64,000 nt of DNA from Chitinophagales bacterium (GTDB lineage: Bacteria > Bacteroidota > Bacteroidia > Chitinophagales > UBA2359): positions 703,501 to 767,500 of the forward strand of contig JAWKLZ010000003.1 in NCBI GenBank assembly GCA_041392475.1. Reading direction: 5' to 3'. Each line of letters begins with the position of its first letter. Within the stretch, counting starts at the first letter, position 1. Positions 16,972-26,682 of the stretch are shown here, in pieces. A model generated the notes under the pieces. That model saw nothing but the letters and a program-made list of their open reading frames with translations. It was not told the DNA's origin and ran no database searches. The position numbers and the translations under genes are program-made.

Positions 16972-19900
16972 TTACTGTTTCAATAACTTACTCATTTTTC
17001 GCTCGCCATCTACCTCCAATACACACAAATAAACGCCTTGTTGCAAATTGCAGGATTCAAAGCGAACCTTATAAGTACCTTCAACTTGCCCTTGTAAGTT
17101 GATGAGCGACTCTACTTTTTTACCCGCCATATCGTAAATGTTCAAGCTCACTTCTGCTTCTTCAAAAAGCTGGTAAGTAACCGTTGTGGCATCTGCAAAA
17201 GGGTTGGGATAAATCCATAACTGTGTAAGATGGTTTGATAAGGTGTTGGTGTCCAATTCCTTTTTAAGATTGGCAGCTTCGTTGGGGCTGGTAGTTGTGG
17301 GTATGGTTGTAATAGTTGTGCTTAAAACACCGCCTTGTTCAACTGAAAATCCTGGATCAAAACTAATGTAGTTTCCTGCCGAGAAATGCACTTGTTGGCT
17401 GCTGCCAATAACCGTATTTCCTGCTCCATAGTTCCCCGCAGTGATATAGTCGCTTGCGGTCACGCAAGGCGGCAAGGCATTGGTGTTTTCATATTCAATT
17501 GACACAACTGTTTCACAACAGTTTGTACCTGTACCCACATTGACGCTTACTTGCTGCGAATCTGTGCATCCATTTGCATTGGTTACGATCACAGAGTAAG
17601 ATGTGTTTTGGGTTGGGCTTACGGTGATTGCGGCATTGTTGCTGCCAGTATTCCAAAGGTAAGAACCGCCTCCCGAAGCGGTCAAAGTGGTGCTTTCGTT
17701 TTCACAAATGTCTAAGTTTCCTGCAATGTTTGCAGTTGGAGCAGCATTTACATTGACGCTTACTTGCTGCGAATCTGTGCATCCATTTGCATCGGTTACG
17801 ACCACAGAGTAAGATGTGTTTTGGGTTGGGCTTACGTTGATTGCCGCATTGTTGCTGCCAGTATTCCAAAGGTAAGAACCGCCTCCCGAAGCGGTCAAAG
17901 TGGTGCTTTCTCCTTGGCAAATCTGCAAATCGCCTGTGATGTTGGCGGTTGGAGGAGCGAAAATGGTGATGTGTGATTGTTTGACAAGGGTATTGTTGCT
18001 ACCAGCATTGGTTGCAGTGAGTGAAACTGTATATGTTCCCTCAGTATTGTAAGTGACACTTGGGTTTTGGAGGTTGGAAGTGGAGGGTGTGCCTCCTGCA
18101 AAATTCCAAGACCAAGCAGTGGGGGTGCCTGTTGAAGTATCGGTAAAATTGACCATTGTTCCTTGACAACCTTGTGTGGTGCTGGCTGTGAAACTGGCGA
18201 CAATGCCCGTTGGAGGCGTGTTTTGGATAGTGATGTCGTCAATGGCGAGGTCGCTTGCATATTCGCTTCCAGTAACTCCTCTGATCCGTAGTTTTATGGT
18301 TTGACCTACATATCCACTCAAATCCACTACCATTTCTAACCAAAGGTTGCCTTGATCGCCACTGACAGTATTTGCAATATCCTCATTCCACCCACTGCTT
18401 TCGAGGGCATCTACATGTAGAGAACCCATTGAAAATCCATAAGCATGGTACCAAAAACGCAGTTCGGTGGTGCCAGAAGGAATAGATAGACAAGGACTTG
18501 TAAGCAAAGCAGTTTGTCCAAAACATCCGCTGGAGGCTTCTAAGTAGAGGTAAGTACCTGTACTATTTCCTGTTGTGTGGTCAGCGCTTGGGCCTGTACT
18601 CCCACTGGGTGTTCCATTGCTATTGGCTCTCCAATCAATGTTATCGGCTACTCCATTTGTTTCGTTGAACCAGTTGTTGCTTAGGTTCAGGTTGCAGACT
18701 GTTGCCCCACAATCACTGCTTGTACCACAAGCATTTACGTTCTCAAAATCTGTTGAAAGTGGGAGATTGGTGGATTGGTTGATAGTGATGTAGTTATTGA
18801 TCGTTTTTGTGTCGTTTCCAAGGGTACCTGTAATAGATAAGTTAACACTATAAGTTCCCGCAGCATTGAACTGTACTTCTGGGTTGGCACTCGTTGCACT
18901 TGTACCGTTAGTATAGGTGACGGTACTGGGTGAAAATGTCCATTGGTATGTTGACGCATTGCAAGATGAATCTTCAAATAATATACTGCTTCCTGTACAG
19001 CTTTCAGTACTTGATGCTCTAAAATCTGCTGCTATAAACTCGTCCGAATTCTGCAATGTAGATTCCCATAAGCCACGTCCATAAGTGGATGCTCTGATTC
19101 TACTCTCACATAAATTCTCGGCATCGTAGTAGATTTCCAATTCGGTTACTTCTGAGTTGACCGGTAGATTCTCGTCAAACACTACCCAATCATTTAGTGT
19201 ATTGTCTTTGTAGTAAACTCCTGCATCTGTGCCTACATACAAACCTTCGTCTGTGCCGATTTGATAAACCAAGCAATTGGTATTAATGTTGGGAATATTG
19301 TCGGAAATGTCTGTCCAACTTGCTCCTTTGTTGGTGGATTTATAGACATTATTGGAAAGGGTCATGTAAACAATATTTTCGTTGGTGGGATGGGCTTCAA
19401 TGTCGGTTGGTGTTCCTGAAGTAGGCAATCCATTATTGAGGTCAACCACCGTAGGTGAGGCAGCCATCACATTGTCAATGCGGTACAATACACTATTGGT
19501 TACATAGTAGAGTATATTGGTATTGGCTGGAGAAGGTTCTACCACATAAACAGTTGAGTTGGTGCTGGTGATTTTTGTCCAAGCAACACTGCCTGAATTG
19601 GCTGCTTTGACATTGGTGCTTCGCCAAATATTTCGGTAGCCAATAAACATGGTATTGGGGTCGGTTTCGTGTAGGGCATAGGGGGTGATCCATGCGCCAC
19701 TTTCGGTAATGCCGTTTGTTCCATTGGCTGCTATTTGGGAGAAACTAACACCATTGTTGGTAGAACGACGCATATCTCCGTAATACAATGCTCCGTATTG
19801 GTAATTGGAGTCAGTGTAGTCAATGATACATTCCATTCCGTCGCCCCCAATTTCGGTTCGCCAAGCACCATCATATACTGCTGTTCCATTGTCTTGATAA

Positions 19901-21381
19901 CCGTTGATGACTAAATCTTTGACGGTGGCACTTTGTCCGATTTTATAAACCTGAGCAATGCCCAGCCCGCTACTTCGGTCTGTCCAAATGGTGCCATTGT
20001 CGCTAGTGAAATACACACCACCATCATTGCCGCTGTATAAATAGTCATTGACAGGAGAAAATTCCAAAGCGTGTTGGTCGGCATGAATATCGTCTGCACC
20101 ACCACTTCCCACCCAATGGGCACTAAGCGTCCAGTTTGCTCCACCATTGGTGGACTTGAAAATGTTCACTCCACCTGCATAGATGGTATTTGCATTGTTG
20201 GGGTCGGCAGCCAAGCAAAGGTCGTACCATGCCTGTCCGCTTGATCCACTACCATCGGTAGAGTAGTCCATGATATTGGGAGTAGTAGATTGGGTAGTAA
20301 AACTTGCTCCGCTATCAGTAGAACGGTACAAGGCTTTGAATGTAGAAGAGTTAGAGGCCAATACATAAACGTAGTTGGGGTTGGCTGGAGTGACTGCAAT
20401 TACCATTCGGTTTGCACTTGGAATTCCCTGTAGAGTTCCTAACTGTGTCCAACTATCTCCGCCATTGGTCGAACGGTAAAAATTGCCTGAAGCGGTTGCA
20501 TAGGCAATATTGGGGTCACTTGGTTTGTATTCGATGTCCTTGAAGTTGCCGCTTTGTTCGAGTGTCCAGTTGGTTCCACCATTGATGGTTTTATAAATTC
20601 CACCGCTTGTGGCAGCCAAGATGATGCTGGGGTTGGTAGGGTGCATCACCATCATGCCCACGGTTTTATTGTTCATGCCCGTATTTGAACTGACCCATGT
20701 ATCTCCACTGTCGGTTGATTTCATCACACCCAGGCCTGGCGCATCTCCTGCATCTCGGTCTCCTGTTCCGATATAGACAGTGTTAGGGGTATTGTAATCT
20801 ACTAAGATGGACGAAACTCCCAAAGTGGGAAGTGCGTCAGTAGTGCTGCTCCAAGTTAGTCCTCCATCTGTTGTTTTCCAAACACCGCCCTGTGGTGCGC
20901 CTACATAAAAGGTGTTGGCATTGGTAGGATGAAAGCCAATGCCGTTGAGTCGTCCCACGCCATTGGGCTGTCCTGTACCATTTGCAGGGAGGTAAGTTGG
21001 GCCTATTTCTGTCCAGTTCGCATTGGAGGTAGAAGTGGTTTTTAAAGGACTTTTCCCTTTTTGAGCTTTCCAATAGGCGTTCCACACTTCATCGGGAGCA
21101 GGTTTACTGCCGTCTTCTTTGATGCGGGTTTGCATGAAACTTTCCCAACGTTTGAAGGGTTTCCAACCATTGCCTTTTTGAATGTCTCTACCTTCCCAAT
21201 ATTGTTCAAAGGCACGCACAGTGGCGTAAAAATTGGCATTGGGGTCTTGCATCATTTCGATCCAGTAGGGGTAATTGCTGGTATCACGGGCTGCTTCGGT
21301 AGGTGGTTTTTGTGCTTTAAGGCTCAATGTGAGGGATAAAAAAAGTAGTAAGCTGATAAAGAAGGCTACTCGTCTGTTCAT
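16972..21381 (-). CDS. Large T9SS-secreted protein: sialidase-like propeller, PKD, MAM-like and Ig-like modules
   Basis: A 1469-residue secreted protein. After a signal peptide (to about 24, ending LKAQ) comes a long series of BNR/sortilin-like repeats (about 120-780) with the recurring pattern S-T-D/N-x-G-x-T/S-W (for example KTTDGGLTWS), forming one or two beta-propellers. Then come a PKD domain (about 787-863), a MAM/jelly-roll-like domain (about 874-1052), a second PKD (about 1060-1137) and two nearly identical Ig-like repeats of 71 residues (about 1139-1281). A Gly-rich linker leads to a T9SS type A sorting domain in the last 85 residues (YPNPFADATTV ... GVYLCVLEVDGERKMSKLLKQ). It is likely attached to the cell surface and may bind glycans or proteins. 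No enzymatic residues could be confirmed. Confidence 0.88.
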   Translation of the reverse strand: MNRRVAFFISLLLFLSLTLSLKAQKPPTEAARDTSNYPYWIEMMQDPNANFYATVRAFEQYWEGRDIQKGNGWKPFKRWESFMQTRIKEDGSKPAPDEVWNAYWKAQKGKSPLKTTSTSNANWTEIGPTYLPANGTGQPNGVGRLNGIGFHPTNANTFYVGAPQGGVWKTTDGGLTWSSTTDALPTLGVSSILVDYNTPNTVYIGTGDRDAGDAPGLGVMKSTDSGDTWVSSNTGMNNKTVGMMVMHPTNPSIILAATSGGIYKTINGGTNWTLEQSGNFKDIEYKPSDPNIAYATASGNFYRSTNGGDSWTQLGTLQGIPSANRMVIAVTPANPNYVYVLASNSSTFKALYRSTDSGASFTTQSTTPNIMDYSTDGSGSSGQAWYDLCLAADPNNANTIYAGGVNIFKSTNGGANWTLSAHWVGSGGADDIHADQHALEFSPVNDYLYSGNDGGVYFTSDNGTIWTDRSSGLGIAQVYKIGQSATVKDLVINGYQDNGTAVYDGAWRTEIGGDGMECIIDYTDSNYQYGALYYGDMRRSTNNGVSFSQIAANGTNGITESGAWITPYALHETDPNTMFIGYRNIWRSTNVKAANSGSVAWTKITSTNSTVYVVEPSPANTNILYYVTNSVLYRIDNVMAASPTVVDLNNGLPTSGTPTDIEAHPTNENIVYMTLSNNVYKSTNKGASWTDISDNIPNINTNCLVYQIGTDEGLYVGTDAGVYYKDNTLNDWVVFDENLPVNSEVTELEIYYDAENLCESRIRASTYGRGLWESTLQNSDEFIAADFRASSTESCTGSSILFEDSSCNASTYQWTFSPSTVTYTNGTSATSANPEVQFNAAGTYSVNLSITGTLGNDTKTINNYITINQSTNLPLSTDFENVNACGTSSDCGATVCNLNLSNNWFNETNGVADNIDWRANSNGTPSGSTGPSADHTTGNSTGTYLYLEASSGCFGQTALLTSPCLSIPSGTTELRFWYHAYGFSMGSLHVDALESSGWNEDIANTVSGDQGNLWLEMVVDLSGYVGQTIKLRIRGVTGSEYASDLAIDDITIQNTPPTGIVASFTASTTQGCQGTMVNFTDTSTGTPTAWSWNFAGGTPSTSNLQNPSVTYNTEGTYTVSLTATNAGSNNTLVKQSHITIFAPPTANITGDLQICQGESTTLTASGGGSYLWNTGSNNAAINVSPTQNTSYSVVVTDANGCTDSQQVSVNVNAAPTANIAGNLDICENESTTLTASGGGSYLWNTGSNNAAITVSPTQNTSYSVIVTNANGCTDSQQVSVNVGTGTNCCETVVSIEYENTNALPPCVTASDYITAGNYGAGNTVIGSSQQVHFSAGNYISFDPGFSVEQGGVLSTTITTIPTTTSPNEAANLKKELDTNTLSNHLTQLWIYPNPFADATTVTYQLFEEAEVSLNIYDMAGKKVESLINLQGQVEGTYKVRFESCNLQQGVYLCVLEVDGERKMSKLLKQ
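17538..17964 (-). repeat. Two direct repeats of 213 bp inside the propeller gene
   Basis: Two copies of a 71-codon unit encoding an Ig-like module begin at 17538 and 17751 on the plus strand. Long runs are identical between copies, including the TGACGCTTACTTGCTGCGAA segment. The period is a multiple of three, so copy number can change without breaking the frame. High DNA identity points to recent duplication or gene conversion. Confidence 0.85.
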
Positions 21382-21940
21382 ATTTGGGTGTTTAAATTTC
21401 GCTTCAAAATGTGCGCCATTATTTTCAGATGCAATCTACTACATTATTATTTAATATGATAGAGAAATGCTCATTTCTTGTCGGGTATATGGCATTAATC
21501 TATCCAATTTTGGGGATTATCACCCAAATGTTCACTGAATTCTTCTATGTGAAGCAATAGGATTGTTTATTTTTTTTCATTAAGAGTTAAACATAAAATA
21601 TTTGCGGAAAAATGGATAGAGTGTTTACTGCAAATATTAAGTTTGTAAGTATGGACTTTGTTATTCGTTGGGTGAAGCTTAAAAAGTATTGATTTATTGC
21701 GGCTCATTTTCCTGCTTCATCCAATGAGTTGTAGAAGGTGAGATTATGTGGCATCTATAAAAAAACTTTTTGGCTTATGCCCTTTTTTATAAAAAGTTGA
21801 TATAGAGGAGTCAATTGAAATGGAGGATGATTTAATCGGCAATTCTAAGTAGTATTGCTATGTTTTGGGGCTATCATTTTTCTGTAAAATAATCTGTTTC
21901 CCAAAACATTCTTTCTTTGAGATGTGTTTTTGTAGCATAA

Positions 21941-21976
21941 TTATGATATTTTCAGTAAAAATTGAAAATATCATAA
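21941..21976. promoter_or_regulatory. Perfect 14-bp inverted repeat upstream of the sigma-factor promoter
   Basis: TTATGATATTTTCA (21941-21954) and TGAAAATATCATAA (21963-21976) are exact reverse complements separated by 8 bases. The repeat lies 36 bp upstream of the predicted -33 element, so it could be a regulator binding site. It is followed by only four T residues and there is no convergent gene, which makes a terminator less likely. Confidence 0.5.
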
Positions 21977-22011
21977 TTTTGTAATGAAATTGACTAAAAA
22001 TGCAATAAAAA

Positions 22012-22043
22012 TTTGGCGGTTATCATTTTTTGTTGTATTTTTG
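22012..22043 (+). promoter_or_regulatory. Bacteroidota-type promoter of the ECF sigma gene
   Basis: TTTG at 22012-22015 and TATTTTTG at 22036-22043 are separated by 20 bases. They match the -33 TTG / -7 TAnnTTTG consensus of the Bacteroidota primary sigma factor. The predicted start of transcription would be about 20 bases before the ATG at 22070. Confidence 0.6.
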
Positions 22044-22069
22044 AACCGTAACATTAAACAAAAGTTATT

Positions 22070-22582
22070 ATGGCTTCTAATAGTTTTAATCAAGACGTGT
22101 TGGGAATGACTTCTAGTCTAAAACCATATGCTATTAACCTTACCAAGAATATGGACGAGGCTAAAGACCTATTACAAGAAACTATGTTTCGTGCTTTTTC
22201 GCATCAAGACAAGTTCAAAGAAGGGACTAATCTAAAGGCATGGTTGTTCACCATCATGCGCAATATCTTCATTAATAAATACCGAAAGAAATCGAAGCGT
22301 AATACAATTGTAGATACAACTGAAAATCTATATTACATCAATTCTTCACAAACATCTATTCGTAATCGGGCAGAGTCCAACTTTGTGATGAAGGATGTAG
22401 TGACAGCTATAGAACGGTTGAATGAAGACTACAAAGTTCCTTTTGTAATGCACTTTAAGGGGTTTAAGTACCAAGAGATTGCAGATGATTTACGCCTGCC
22501 TTTGGGTACTGTCAAGAGCCGTATTTTCTTTGCTCGTAAGGCATTGAAGCAAGAGTTGATGGTTTATGAAGATGAAAAATAG
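22070..22582 (+). CDS. ECF-type RNA polymerase sigma factor
   Basis: A 170-residue sigma-70-family protein of the extracytoplasmic-function size. Region 2 is about 12-80 (DEAKDLLQETMFRAF, then FKEGTNLKAWLFTIMRNIFINKYRK) and region 4 about 110-165 (YKVPFVMHFKGFKYQEIADDLRLPLGTVKSRIFFAR, with the helix-turn-helix). No anti-sigma gene follows; the next gene is on the other strand. The absence of a FecR/anti-sigma partner and the strong upstream promoter suggest control by transcription level or by the inverted repeat rather than by a membrane anti-sigma. The regulon cannot be told from the sequence. Confidence 0.9.
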   Translation: MASNSFNQDVLGMTSSLKPYAINLTKNMDEAKDLLQETMFRAFSHQDKFKEGTNLKAWLFTIMRNIFINKYRKKSKRNTIVDTTENLYYINSSQTSIRNRAESNFVMKDVVTAIERLNEDYKVPFVMHFKGFKYQEIADDLRLPLGTVKSRIFFARKALKQELMVYEDEK

Positions 22583-22610
22583 ATAGATACAGAATCCAAT
22601 TATTTTTATA

Positions 22611-22652
22611 GGAATGCCCGCTTTGCAGTGATTGTGAAGCGGGCATTTTTTT
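22611..22652 (+). terminator. Rho-independent terminator of the ECF sigma gene
   Basis: AATGCCCGCTT (22613-22623) pairs with AAGCGGGCATT (22637-22647), followed by a T run. It lies about 30 bp past the sigma-factor stop. Confidence 0.85.
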
Positions 22653-22797
22653 GAAGGTATAGATAGAATGATGCTTGGTCAAATTGGGTGAGTTCAATTT
22701 TGGCTTCGATGCCATATTTTAATTTGAACATTCAACAAGCCAAACAGCCCCGTTGTTACGTTATTAAAGTAAATCAGTATGTTTATGAAATCTTCGT

Positions 22798-24363
22798 TTA
22801 AATCCAATAAGGAATCGCCCAAGAAATCAATAAAATGAGGAAGAAAAATCCAACCAAAATGGAGGCGTTCACTGCGCTAAATTCCCATTGAAGGGGGATA
22901 AAATATCCATCCTCTGTGTCTTGTTTGACTGAAATCAAACTTACCATATAGGCAACTGCAAGGGTAACGACTGCTCCAGTGACGTTCCACCAAAACCAAA
23001 ATACCTGTGGCACAAATAACCACAGAAAAACATTCACCGCTACTCCCGAGAGAATACCAATATTGATACCCAAAGCATTGATTTTTCTGATTCCAATGGC
23101 TGCAACAAAGGTGGCAATCATGGGGCCATAAAAGACAGAGCCAATTTTGTTGATGGCTTCAATGACCGTTTTGGCAATGTCGCCCGTAAAAAACGCCAAA
23201 ACCAAACACACAATCCCCCAAAAAAGCACTGCATAACGTGAATAAGAAGCATATTCTTTTTCGTTCAATTTCTTTTTTCGATTGAAGAAATCTTCTACTG
23301 TTGCGGCGCTCAAAGAATTGATAGTGGAGCTTAAAGAAGACATTGCTGCTGATAGAATGGCGACCATCAAAATGCCAATGATGCCATGAGGAAGGTATTC
23401 TCGGATGAAAATTGGAATCATCAAATCGGGTTTATCGAGAGGAATCAAAGCCCTAAAGTCTGGATTAGTGGCAACCAATGTACCAATAATCAAACCCATA
23501 ATACAGTAGGTCAGAGTGATAGGAAAACGCATCAAACCATTGCAGAGTAAGGTTTTTTGAACCGTTTTCATGTCTTGTGCCGAAAACAAACGTTGCACTT
23601 GACTTTGGTCGGTGCCATAGTAAGAAGCATAGAGGAAAAAACCACCCAGTAACATGGGCCAAAACCCAAAATCATCTCCTTCTCCCAATCCCATCGCTTC
23701 AAAATTAACCGCCTGTAATCTCATTGGATCCACTTGGGCTGCAAAAGAAGTCCAGCCGCCAAGCATATTTAGTCCAACTACAAAGCAAATGATGATCCCC
23801 AAAAACAAAATTCCCAACTGAATAGCATCGCCATAAACGACAGCTTTCATGCCACCTTGGTAGGAATAAATCAAGGTGACAATGCCGATAATGGCAATGG
23901 TCATCCACATCGGAATATTCATCACACTTGTCAAAATGAGTGCAATGGCATAAACCATAACACCGGTAGCAAAAGCACGACTTATTTGAAAAACAGCACT
24001 TAGCAGGGTTCGTGTGGAGGCATTGAAGCGTTTTTCTAAAAACTCATAAACGCTGACAATACCCGCTTTGTACATAGGAGGAATCAAGAAAACGCCTAAA
24101 AAAAGCATTGCCAGTGGTACACCAAATTCAAAAGCAAGCCATTTCATGCCACCACCTTCTTTGAGTCCTACGAAAGCAGGTGCTGAGATAAAACTGATAG
24201 CAGAAATTTGTGTGGCTGCCGTACTGAGGGATAAGGGAAACCAACCAAAACTTTTGCCGCCAAGGAAATATTCGTCACCCGATTTTGCGCCTTGAAACAA
24301 ACGCCCCAAGAGGAGAAAACCTATGAGGTAGGATAAGATAACCAAATAGTCTAAATAATTCAT
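22798..24363 (-). CDS. Sodium:solute symporter (SSS family)
   Basis: A 521-residue membrane protein with 13 or so helices. It starts YLDYLVILSYLIGFLLLGRLF and has the SSS-typical loop GDEYFLGGKSFGWFPLSLSTAATQISAISFI. It uses the Na+ gradient for uptake, usually of a sugar or organic acid. Its ATG overlaps the stop of the upstream glycoside hydrolase gene by 4 bp (ATGA), so the two are translationally coupled. The partner suggests that the substrate is the sugar, or the glycerate moiety, released by that enzyme; this is inference. Confidence 0.9.
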   Translation of the reverse strand: MNYLDYLVILSYLIGFLLLGRLFQGAKSGDEYFLGGKSFGWFPLSLSTAATQISAISFISAPAFVGLKEGGGMKWLAFEFGVPLAMLFLGVFLIPPMYKAGIVSVYEFLEKRFNASTRTLLSAVFQISRAFATGVMVYAIALILTSVMNIPMWMTIAIIGIVTLIYSYQGGMKAVVYGDAIQLGILFLGIIICFVVGLNMLGGWTSFAAQVDPMRLQAVNFEAMGLGEGDDFGFWPMLLGGFFLYASYYGTDQSQVQRLFSAQDMKTVQKTLLCNGLMRFPITLTYCIMGLIIGTLVATNPDFRALIPLDKPDLMIPIFIREYLPHGIIGILMVAILSAAMSSLSSTINSLSAATVEDFFNRKKKLNEKEYASYSRYAVLFWGIVCLVLAFFTGDIAKTVIEAINKIGSVFYGPMIATFVAAIGIRKINALGINIGILSGVAVNVFLWLFVPQVFWFWWNVTGAVVTLAVAYMVSLISVKQDTEDGYFIPLQWEFSAVNASILVGFFFLILLISWAIPYWI

Positions 24364-25703
24364 TTTTCGTGTATTAGGTCAATGATAGAAGAGGCTGTCC
24401 AAGAAAAGGTATCGCCGCCGTATCCTTTGGTCAAAGTTTTAGCGAGACTTTTTTGTGGTTCGAAGTATTCGTAAAAGCCAAATTTTTCGACGAGTTCTAA
24501 GGTGTCGACTTTTATAAGGTTGGCAGTTTGGTCGTAGCCATATTTCTTCAATCCTTGGTATATCATCCAGTTCATGTGTGGCCAAATAGGACCACGCCAA
24601 TAACGTTTGGAGTCAAATTTGGGACTGTCCACATCAAAACTTGGACATAAATAGAAATCTCGTTGGTGGAGATCGGTTAAATAACGGTTTAATAAATCGG
24701 CTTTTGATGAATCAGGAATGCCTGCAAAAAGTGGAATCAATCCTCCAATTTCTTTTTCTGCAATCTGTCTTTTGCCCCTCAAATCAAAAGAGTTGTATAT
24801 TTTGAGTTCATCGTTCCAACATTTTTCATTGAAGCTTTTAACACTTTGTTGTTGCCATTCCTGCAATTCACCTACGTCTATCCCCAATTGCAGCCCAATA
24901 TGGATGAGGCTTTGATTGGATTTTATCAAAATGGCATTCATCATGTCATCTTGCACCAAAAATGGACTTTCTTCTGCAATTTCTCGTCCATCGTATTGGT
25001 ATTTTTTGCCCAAAAGCAGCAAATATACATAACGGTCGTATTGTTGAGAGGTTGGCCTTTCCGAAGGGTCGGCTATATTGGTATCTCTTCTTTCGTAGTG
25101 TGGCAAATCACCTTTTGAAATATGAATTCTGTCCAGCGATTCATCCCAAAGTGGTGAGTTGTCTCTGCCTGATTCCCACGGATGAAAAATAAACATCAAT
25201 CTTTCTTTGAAAGGGTCTCGGTAGGTGTACAAGAAGCGGTGGTAGTTGACTATTTTTGGAAAAATGGCTTTGGCAAAAGCAGTCAATTTCTGATTGTTTG
25301 GATGTTGTTGCAGCAAATGCTCCAAGATGAAACCATGCACGGCAGGTTGGGTAATGCCTGATGATTTTGGAGTCAAGGGTGCACCAGCATTGACATTGGA
25401 TTCCCAAAAATCGAAGTTGGGAAAGTAAGTTTTTTCTTTTTCGCTGTGGAAAATGATGTGCGGCAAAAGCCCATTTTCCCACTGCCCCGAAAAAAGAGAA
25501 TTGAGTTCACGAATGACTTTATTTAAGTCCATGTATTGATGGCCCAAACAGATAAATCCTGAATCCCAATTCCACTGAAAAGGGTAAAGTTTACTAGTAG
25601 GGATAGTGAATCCATCTTTCCAATTTTGTTCTAAAATGCTACGGGCGGTGGTGAGCAGTCTTTTCAATGTTAAAAATGATTGATGGGAAATAATAAGGAA
25701 CAA
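24360..25703 (-). CDS. GH63/MGH1-like glycoside hydrolase
   Basis: A 447-residue protein of the (alpha/alpha)6-barrel class. The blocks QWNWDSGFICLGHQYMDL near the N-terminus and YWRGPIWPHMNWMIYQGL near the C-terminus are typical of the trehalase/GH37-GH63 group and in particular of MGH1-like (mannosyl- or glucosyl-glycerate hydrolase) proteins. There is no signal peptide, so it acts in the cytoplasm. It is the first gene of a two-gene operon with a sodium symporter (4-bp overlap), which fits uptake of a compatible-solute glycoside followed by hydrolysis. The true start may lie a few codons inside the frame (near residue 12). Family assignment is good; the substrate is a guess. Confidence 0.8.
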   Translation of the reverse strand: MFLIISHQSFLTLKRLLTTARSILEQNWKDGFTIPTSKLYPFQWNWDSGFICLGHQYMDLNKVIRELNSLFSGQWENGLLPHIIFHSEKEKTYFPNFDFWESNVNAGAPLTPKSSGITQPAVHGFILEHLLQQHPNNQKLTAFAKAIFPKIVNYHRFLYTYRDPFKERLMFIFHPWESGRDNSPLWDESLDRIHISKGDLPHYERRDTNIADPSERPTSQQYDRYVYLLLLGKKYQYDGREIAEESPFLVQDDMMNAILIKSNQSLIHIGLQLGIDVGELQEWQQQSVKSFNEKCWNDELKIYNSFDLRGKRQIAEKEIGGLIPLFAGIPDSSKADLLNRYLTDLHQRDFYLCPSFDVDSPKFDSKRYWRGPIWPHMNWMIYQGLKKYGYDQTANLIKVDTLELVEKFGFYEYFEPQKSLAKTLTKGYGGDTFSWTASSIIDLIHEK

Positions 25704-25765
25704 AAGAAAATGAATGATAGATAATTTTTTAAATTCACTTCAATATATTGAATTTTTCGGAAATA

Positions 25766-25804
25766 AAAAATGCCTCCTTTACCGCAAAGGAGGCATTTTT
25801 TGTG
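25766..25804 (-). terminator. Bidirectional rho-independent terminator
   Basis: AAAAATGCCTCCTTT (25766-25780) pairs perfectly with AAAGGAGGCATTTTT (25786-25800) around a 5-base loop. The A run on one side and T run on the other allow termination on both strands. It lies just downstream of the XRE-S24 gene. Confidence 0.85.
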
Positions 25805-25875
25805 CTAATCTATTGATAATTAAAAAAATAAAGTGATACAGATTTTTGGTGTAATAATTTTACTATACTTTATCT

Positions 25876-26682
25876 TCAATCTTTTAAACTCTTCAATTCT
25901 TGCCGCATGGCAGCCATTTGAGCAAACATTTTGTCCCAAAGACTGTCCATTGCGATTGCTTCATTGATGATAAAACGTTTGGCAACCCAAACTTCTTTTA
26001 TATCATTGGCATGAATGAGGTAAGGTTCGTATTCGGCATTGTCGGAATATAAGAAGAGTGTGCCATCTTTACCAATGTTGTTCACCACTCGTTTGTAAAC
26101 TACTCCGTCATTTTTGGAAACAATGATGTAGGTCTTACCTGTTTTGATAGAGTGTTCCCAGTCTTGGACAAATTCCCCAATAACGACCGAACCTGAAGGA
26201 AGCGGCTGCATGGAATCTCCTTTTATCTCGAAAGCTCGATAAGTGGCATCCGATGGTAAAAAAGGAAGGTGGAATTTGGGTAAGGTAGAGATGTAATCAG
26301 GATCAGCATAACCATTTAGATAACCCGCTTTTGCTTCTTTGTGGGGAACCCACTCAATCATTTCTTTGCCTTTTTCGTCGGCAGTAATGGTGAGCGTTCG
26401 CAATTGTAAGCGGCGACCTGATACATCTGTTTGTATGCTGTCTTGAGAAGACACAGTAGGTTGTATTTGACTAAGATCGGCATATAACAAATTATCTACT
26501 GTGCAACCATAAAAAGTAGCAATTTTTTGCAGAATATCGGGCTTGGGTGTTGCTCTTCCTTCTTCATAAGATCCTAACCGAGAACGTTTAATGCCTATTT
26601 TTTCGGCAAATTTTTCTTGATTTAGGTCTGCTGATTTTCGGATAGTCCGAATGTTTTTTTTCAGATTTTGATGTGTTTCCAT
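25876..26682 (-). CDS. XRE-family regulator with S24 (LexA-like) peptidase domain
   Basis: A 268-residue protein. Residues 8-62 form a Cro/CI-type helix-turn-helix (LNQEKFAEKIGIKRSRLGSYEEG). Residues about 150-240 form an S24 domain with the Ser in IKGDSMQPL and the Lys in VVYKRVV, the catalytic dyad of LexA/CI-type self-cleavage. The long linker (65-110) lacks an obvious Ala-Gly cleavage site that I can place with certainty. Such regulators are common in Bacteroidota chromosomes and phages; no phage genes accompany it. It is transcribed away from the candidate origin, opposite to dnaB. Confidence 0.85.
   Translation of the reverse strand: METHQNLKKNIRTIRKSADLNQEKFAEKIGIKRSRLGSYEEGRATPKPDILQKIATFYGCTVDNLLYADLSQIQPTVSSQDSIQTDVSGRRLQLRTLTITADEKGKEMIEWVPHKEAKAGYLNGYADPDYISTLPKFHLPFLPSDATYRAFEIKGDSMQPLPSGSVVIGEFVQDWEHSIKTGKTYIIVSKNDGVVYKRVVNNIGKDGTLFLYSDNAEYEPYLIHANDIKEVWVAKRFIINEAIAMDSLWDKMFAQMAAMRQELKSLKD

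Larger units (their letters stand above)
21382..22069. other. Long spacer between divergent genes, with regulatory sites near the sigma factor
   Basis: About 690 bases with no convincing coding frame. The T9SS gene starts leftwards at 21381 and the sigma factor rightwards at 22070. The part near 22070 holds a 14-bp inverted repeat and a Bacteroidota promoter (listed separately). The remaining AT-rich 550 bases show no tRNA, repeat array or recognised site. Confidence 0.5.

Noticed and set aside
17538..17964. Tandem repeat considered as CRISPR or other array
   Set aside because: The unit is a 71-codon in-frame protein repeat with only two copies and no spacers.
24360..25703. Reading the GH63-like gene as a trehalase
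   Set aside because: Trehalase signature motifs are not evident and the sequence looks closer to MGH1-like hydrolases; the substrate is left open.
25876..26682. XRE-S24 gene as sign of a prophage
   Set aside because: No integrase, structural or lysis genes are nearby; neighbours are core genes.
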